This document shows, one piece after another, positions 6,340-9,648 of a stretch of DNA of 9,648 bases (position 1 is the first letter of the stretch; every line of letters starts with the position of its first letter). A program made the position numbers and the translations under genes. Source of the stretch: an uncultured Prevotella sp. (GTDB lineage Bacteria > Bacteroidota > Bacteroidia > Bacteroidales > Bacteroidaceae); the NCBI GenBank assembly GCA_900556795.1, contig USQD01000062.1:1-9648 (forward strand). The letters run 5' to 3'. Under the pieces are notes generated by a model, which saw only the letters and a program-made list of their open reading frames with translations, was not told the origin of the DNA and made no database searches.

Positions 6340-8415
6340 TTATTTATCCAAAGCATTCAAGTTCTGGTAGAACCAGACATTCATCTGGTTGGCACCACGA
6401 TGATTCCAGGCATAGTAAGGAATCAGGGTGAGCTTCTGGTTCTTGACAGAAACGGTGCCATCAGCAGTCTGGTCGAGCACCTGAGAAGAGGTCTGGATAG
6501 CCTTGACATTGAAGGCAGGAGCGCCCTTAGTCTCTGTGTTCTCGATGCTGTAGTTATCTACCAGCGAGAAAGCAGGCTTCTTAGCCATTACGGCACGGAG
6601 CACTGGCTCGTTCTGATTATCCACAGCCTCAGCGCAATATACCAATGGTCCACGCTCTACGGCAACCTTTCCCTTGTCATCTGCCACCTTAGCGTTGGCA
6701 ACTACTGTGCGTACCGGCATATCGAAGTGGATGCGGATGACATCGCCCTTCTTAATGTTCTTGACAGGGAGATAACCCTTGTTGGCATCGAGGTCAGCCT
6801 CCACAGCCTTGCCGTTTACGGTTACACTATAAGCAGGCTTCTCGGCATCGCTATACTTGTAAAGATCGCTAGGTACCACCTGGTTGCGAACCCATCCAGG
6901 AATACGGACCAGGAGGTTGGCATTCTTTACGCCACTCTTCTTCACAGCAATCTTGATATCGCCGTTCCAAGGATACTCGGTAGTCTCCTCCAGAACCACA
7001 TCCTTGCCATTCACCTTGATGGTTGATGTATTGCCGGCAAAGAGATTCACATAGATATTGTTGTCCTTCACGCCATAGAGATAACCTGGAACAGAAGGGA
7101 TGAAGCGGCACAAGTTACTTGGGCAGCAGGCACATCCGAACCAAGGCTGACGGGTGGTGTTGCCATCGGCATTAAACTTATACTTGCTATCGCTTGACAA
7201 TGGGTTTGGATAGAAGAATCTGCCACCATCCATGCTCATACCCGAGATGACACCATTATATAAGGTACGCTCCATGCAGTCGATATACTTGCTCTCGCCG
7301 TGAAGGAGGAACATACGTTCGAAGAGGTAAACCATAGAAATGGCTGCACAGGTTTCGTTGTAGGCAGTCATATTTGGCAACTCATAGTTATCACCGAATG
7401 CCTCACCGTCATGGCGGGCACCTACTCCACCTGTAAGATAGTATTTCTTGCCAACGATGTTTTCAAAAATGCGGTCGATCACCTTCATATAGGCAGAATC
7501 CTTGGTCAGGGCAGCCACATCGGCAATACCGGCATACATATATCCGGCACGCACAGCATGACCTACCGCCTCTTTCTGCTCCAGGATAGGAGCCTGGCTC
7601 TGAGAATATGGGTTGCGGATATGAGTCTTGCCACGATAGTCGAGCAGATACTTAGCCTCATCCAGATACTTCTTCTCACCGGTCAAGGTATAGAGACGAG
7701 CCAAAGCCATCTCTGCAATCTGATGACCAGGAACGATGGTAGTCTGTCCTGGATTAGGTCCCACCTCCTTTACCACGCAATCGGCATAGCGCTTGGCGAT
7801 GTTCAGGAACTTGGTGCTACCCGTAGCCTGATAGTGAGCACAGGCTGCATCTACCATGTGACCGAGGTTGTAAAGCTCGTGGCTCGCCTCCTCATCCTTG
7901 ACCCAACGCTTATTTCCCGACCACTGGTGTGGATGCTTCGGGTTGATGGTACGGGCGGTATAGAGATAGCCATCTGGCTCCTGAGCAGCACCTACCACAT
8001 CGAGCACGCTGTCGATATAAGCCTTCAACTTCTTGTTCGGATAAGTCTGGAGGATGTAGCTGGCACCTTCGATGGTCTTATAAACATCGGTATCATCGAA
8101 AGAGAATCCCATGAACTTGCTTACATCCCACTCCTTGGTGTTCAATCCCGGATGGTTAGGATGCTGCAAAGTATAGGCAGCCATCTCGAAGTTCTTGTAA
8201 CGGTGCTCGCTCTCACACTTACTGAAAGCCAAAGGAATGGTTACCTCTCGGGCAGCCTGCAAGCGGGCACCCCAGAAAGTATTCTGTGAAATCTTCACAC
8301 TGGTGAATGGTACTTGAGTGAATGGATAACCATTACTCAATGTCTTCTGCTTCTGCGCCATTGTTGGCATTGCCACGGCAGCAGAAAGCAATACTGCTGA
8401 AATTAATCTCTTCAT
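6340..8415 (-). CDS. Secreted GH127 beta-L-arabinofuranosidase
   Basis: 691 residues from the ATG at 8415, close to the family's usual length plus a signal peptide (MKRLISAVLLSAAVAMPTMA, cleaved near A20). It removes terminal beta-L-arabinofuranose, as found on hydroxyproline-rich plant glycoproteins and pectin side chains, and should act in the periplasm. Residues about 30-440 form the alpha/alpha barrel: GGVGARHDGEAFGDNYELPN carries E338, and ETC gives E354 and C356. GCACC gives C428, C430 and C431. From memory of the Bifidobacterium enzyme HypBA1, these match E322 (acid/base), the zinc ligands E338 and C340, C415, and C417/C418, with C417 as nucleophile. Spacing between the acid/base and the first ligand (16 residues) is identical. 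The C-terminal 250 residues are beta-sandwich domains. All key residues are intact. The open frame extends upstream to 8556, but that extension lacks the signal peptide and crosses the promoter. Other GH127 members act on different sugars, so substrate is probable rather than certain. Confidence 0.94.
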   Translation of the reverse strand: MKRLISAVLLSAAVAMPTMAQKQKTLSNGYPFTQVPFTSVKISQNTFWGARLQAAREVTIPLAFSKCESEHRYKNFEMAAYTLQHPNHPGLNTKEWDVSKFMGFSFDDTDVYKTIEGASYILQTYPNKKLKAYIDSVLDVVGAAQEPDGYLYTARTINPKHPHQWSGNKRWVKDEEASHELYNLGHMVDAACAHYQATGSTKFLNIAKRYADCVVKEVGPNPGQTTIVPGHQIAEMALARLYTLTGEKKYLDEAKYLLDYRGKTHIRNPYSQSQAPILEQKEAVGHAVRAGYMYAGIADVAALTKDSAYMKVIDRIFENIVGKKYYLTGGVGARHDGEAFGDNYELPNMTAYNETCAAISMVYLFERMFLLHGESKYIDCMERTLYNGVISGMSMDGGRFFYPNPLSSDSKYKFNADGNTTRQPWFGCACCPSNLCRFIPSVPGYLYGVKDNNIYVNLFAGNTSTIKVNGKDVVLEETTEYPWNGDIKIAVKKSGVKNANLLVRIPGWVRNQVVPSDLYKYSDAEKPAYSVTVNGKAVEADLDANKGYLPVKNIKKGDVIRIHFDMPVRTVVANAKVADDKGKVAVERGPLVYCAEAVDNQNEPVLRAVMAKKPAFSLVDNYSIENTETKGAPAFNVKAIQTSSQVLDQTADGTVSVKNQKLTLIPYYAWNHRGANQMNVWFYQNLNALDK

Positions 8416-8458
8416 ATTGATAGGTTTAAAATTTATTATTGTTATATGATTTGCGGTG

Positions 8459-8466
8459 CAAAGATA
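8459..8466 (-). promoter_or_regulatory. Bacteroidota -7 box (TATCTTTG) for the GH127 gene
   Basis: TATCTTTG on the minus strand lies 43 bp upstream of the ATG at 8415 and predicts a leader of about 35 bases. A TTTG at 8494-8497 is 27 bases away, too far for a standard -33 element. The promoter excludes the longer GH127 start at 8556. Confidence 0.65.
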
Positions 8467-8593
8467 ACAATAATTTTCGAATATAGTGTATGTCAAACAA
8501 CAAAAGATAGGCACTAATCGTTCAAATGACCACCTTTTTGGGAACAAAATTAGCAAAAATACACTTTACTTCCCATTTTTCAGAATATTATTG

Positions 8594-8601
8594 TATCTTT
8601 G
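8594..8601 (+). promoter_or_regulatory. Bacteroidota -7 box (TATCTTTG) for the HAD phosphatase gene
   Basis: TATCTTTG followed by GCACGC is a textbook Bacteroidota -7 context, 32 bp upstream of the ATG at 8634. The -33 region is T-rich (around 8575-8580) without a clear TTTG. It supports the start at 8634 rather than an upstream in-frame ATG at 8526, which precedes the promoter. Confidence 0.7.
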
Positions 8602-8633
8602 CACGCATAAAAAACAAAGAATCACATAGAATA

Positions 8634-9458
8634 ATGGAAAAAGCAAAACAGATTCCTTACCGTGCCATCGCACTCGACCTGGATGGCACCTTGACCAACC
8701 ACGAGAAGGTGGTTACCCCTAAGACTCGCGAAGCTCTCCTCAAGGCTGCAGCCAAGGGAGCAGTAATCATCCTTGCTTCAGGTCGCCCGACCTACGGCAT
8801 CGAACCGGTGGCAGAATGCCTGGAACTGAAGAGGGGAGGAGGATACATCCTTTCTTATAATGGTGGCAACATCGTGAATGCCAAGACGGGCGAAAAGCTC
8901 TTCTCGCAGTTTCTGCCAGATGAAGTGATACCTGAATTATATGCCTATGCCAAGGAGCACGGTCATGCCCTGCTGGGATATGCTGGCAATGAAATCATCA
9001 CCGAGATGCCTGACGATCAGTACGTGAAAGAGGAGTCACGCATCAACAAAATGAACATCCGAAAGGTAGATAATCTGTTTGAATCCTTGGAGCCTCATCC
9101 TACCAAGCTTCTCATGACGGGCGACCCTACCCTCATGCTCAAGGCGGAAGAGGAATTGGTGGAAAAGTTGGGAGACAGAATGGATATCTTCCGTTCGGCT
9201 CCTTTCTTCTTGGAACTGGTTCCTAAGGGTATCGATAAGGCAAAGTCACTGACTCGTCTCTTAACGAAAATCAACCTCACCCCTGCCGACTTGATTGCCT
9301 TCGGCGATGGCTACAACGACCTCAGTATGCTGAAGCTTGCAGGCATGGGAGTGGCTATGGAGAATGCTGCACCAGAGGTAAGAGCCGAGGCCGACTACGT
9401 AACTTTATCAAATGAGGAAGATGGTGTTGCAGCTGCTCTCACACACTTCAACATGTAA
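8634..9458 (+). CDS. Cof-type HAD-superfamily (subclass IIB) sugar-phosphate phosphatase
   Basis: 274 residues, cytoplasmic, the usual Cof/HAD-IIB length. All four HAD motifs are present: motif I DLDGTL (nucleophile D15, acid D17), motif II LASGRP (S49), motif III lysine in PKGIDKAKSL (K202) and motif IV FGDGYNDLSML (G224-D229, magnesium-binding D225 and D229). The alpha/beta cap lies between motifs II and III, roughly residues 85-195. Close relatives such as B. thetaiotaomicron BT4131 dephosphorylate hexose phosphates with low specificity, so a metabolite-phosphatase role is likely. The physiological substrate cannot be read from the sequence. The ATG at 8634 is chosen because it follows the -7 box at 8594 and MEKAKQIPYRAIALDLDG begins the domain. 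It is transcribed divergently from GH127 and ends before a strong terminator; nothing ties it to the sugar-degrading genes. Confidence 0.95.
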   Translation: MEKAKQIPYRAIALDLDGTLTNHEKVVTPKTREALLKAAAKGAVIILASGRPTYGIEPVAECLELKRGGGYILSYNGGNIVNAKTGEKLFSQFLPDEVIPELYAYAKEHGHALLGYAGNEIITEMPDDQYVKEESRINKMNIRKVDNLFESLEPHPTKLLMTGDPTLMLKAEEELVEKLGDRMDIFRSAPFFLELVPKGIDKAKSLTRLLTKINLTPADLIAFGDGYNDLSMLKLAGMGVAMENAAPEVRAEADYVTLSNEEDGVAAALTHFNM

Positions 9459-9517
9459 ATCATCTTCTTCCACTTCTTTACTCATTAAGTTCGAATCATT
9501 CACATAATTCATATTTC

Positions 9518-9545
9518 AAAAATCCCCCAGCTTGGGGGATTTTTT
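9518..9545. terminator. Strong Rho-independent terminator after the HAD gene
   Basis: AAAAATCCCCCA pairs with TGGGGGATTTTT across a three-base GCT loop to form a perfect 12-bp stem with five G-C pairs and a T6 run (9540-9545). It begins 60 bases after the HAD stop. A-rich sequence on the left means it can also act on transcripts arriving from the right. Confidence 0.93.
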
Positions 9546-9546
9546 G

Positions 9547-9597
9547 TTATTATCAGGAGGAAAAGCCGTTATTATCCGTTTTTTCCGCTATTATCCG
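9547..9597. repeat. Imperfect direct repeats CCG(T/C)TATTATCCG
   Basis: CCGTTATTATCCG (9566-9578) and CCGCTATTATCCG (9585-9597) differ by one base and are 19 bp apart. A weaker copy, TTATTATCAGG, is at 9547-9557. They lie between the terminator and the window's right edge. They could be operator sites for the next gene or a short intergenic repeat. Confidence 0.55.
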
Positions 9598-9648
9598 GCA
9601 TTTTTATAAATTTTCGAAAAACAATTATATAAAAACGAAAGACATCCC

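Noticed and set aside
7300..8289. Plus-strand open frame of 329 codons
   Set aside because: Lies wholly inside the GH127 gene, whose catalytic residues and signal peptide are on the minus strand.
8416..8556. N-terminal extension of GH127 to an ATG at 8556
   Set aside because: The extension crosses the -7 box at 8459 and would bury a good signal peptide; the start at 8415 fits better.
8526..8633. N-terminal extension of the HAD phosphatase to an ATG at 8526
   Set aside because: It precedes the -7 box at 8594, and the extra 36 residues do not resemble HAD proteins.

Overview
The window looks like Bacteroidota chromosome, most likely the Prevotella/Segatella group. The promoters carry the Bacteroidota-type -7 box (TAnnTTTG, several as TATCTTTG), Shine-Dalgarno sequences are not obvious, secreted glycoside hydrolases of gut-commensal type are present, and an ECF sigma factor sits next to a single-pass anti-sigma-like protein. 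Species is an inference; no rRNA or marker gene is present.

Layout, left to right. (1) 1-1400, minus: the N-terminal 466 residues of a secreted LacZ-type GH2 beta-galactosidase, cut by the window edge. (2) 1487-2177, minus: a DUF2264-family secreted protein that appears decayed, with an internal in-frame loss near residue 85 and a second loss that puts the original C-terminus out of frame. (3) 2178-2822: gene-free DNA with several repeats and palindromes. (4) 2823-3154, minus: a small secreted protein of unknown function, split by a one-base deficit in a T6 tract. (5) 3300-5543, minus: a compact three-gene unit of ECF sigma factor, anti-sigma-like membrane protein and a secreted 302-residue protein of unknown function, closed by a hairpin at 3227-3252. 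(6) 5708-6205, minus: a small lipoprotein with an Ig-like domain, with a hairpin abutting its stop. (7) 6243-6312: an unusual nested inverted repeat that resembles a REPIN. (8) 6340-8415, minus: a secreted GH127 beta-L-arabinofuranosidase with intact catalytic and zinc residues. (9) 8634-9458, plus: a Cof-type HAD phosphatase, divergent from GH127 and followed by a strong terminator at 9518-9545.

Functionally, the GH2 and GH127 enzymes (and, before decay, the DUF2264 protein) suit periplasmic trimming of plant cell-wall side chains. No SusC/SusD pair, transporter or carbohydrate sensor is visible, so this is not a complete polysaccharide utilisation locus within the window. The sigma/anti-sigma/302-aa unit looks like an envelope-signalling operon whose output and signal cannot be read from sequence. 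No CRISPR array, tRNA, rRNA, transposase or phage gene was seen. The most notable points are the two broken genes, the REPIN-like element, the helically spaced repeat cluster at 2637-2694 and the unknown partner gene of the sigma operon.
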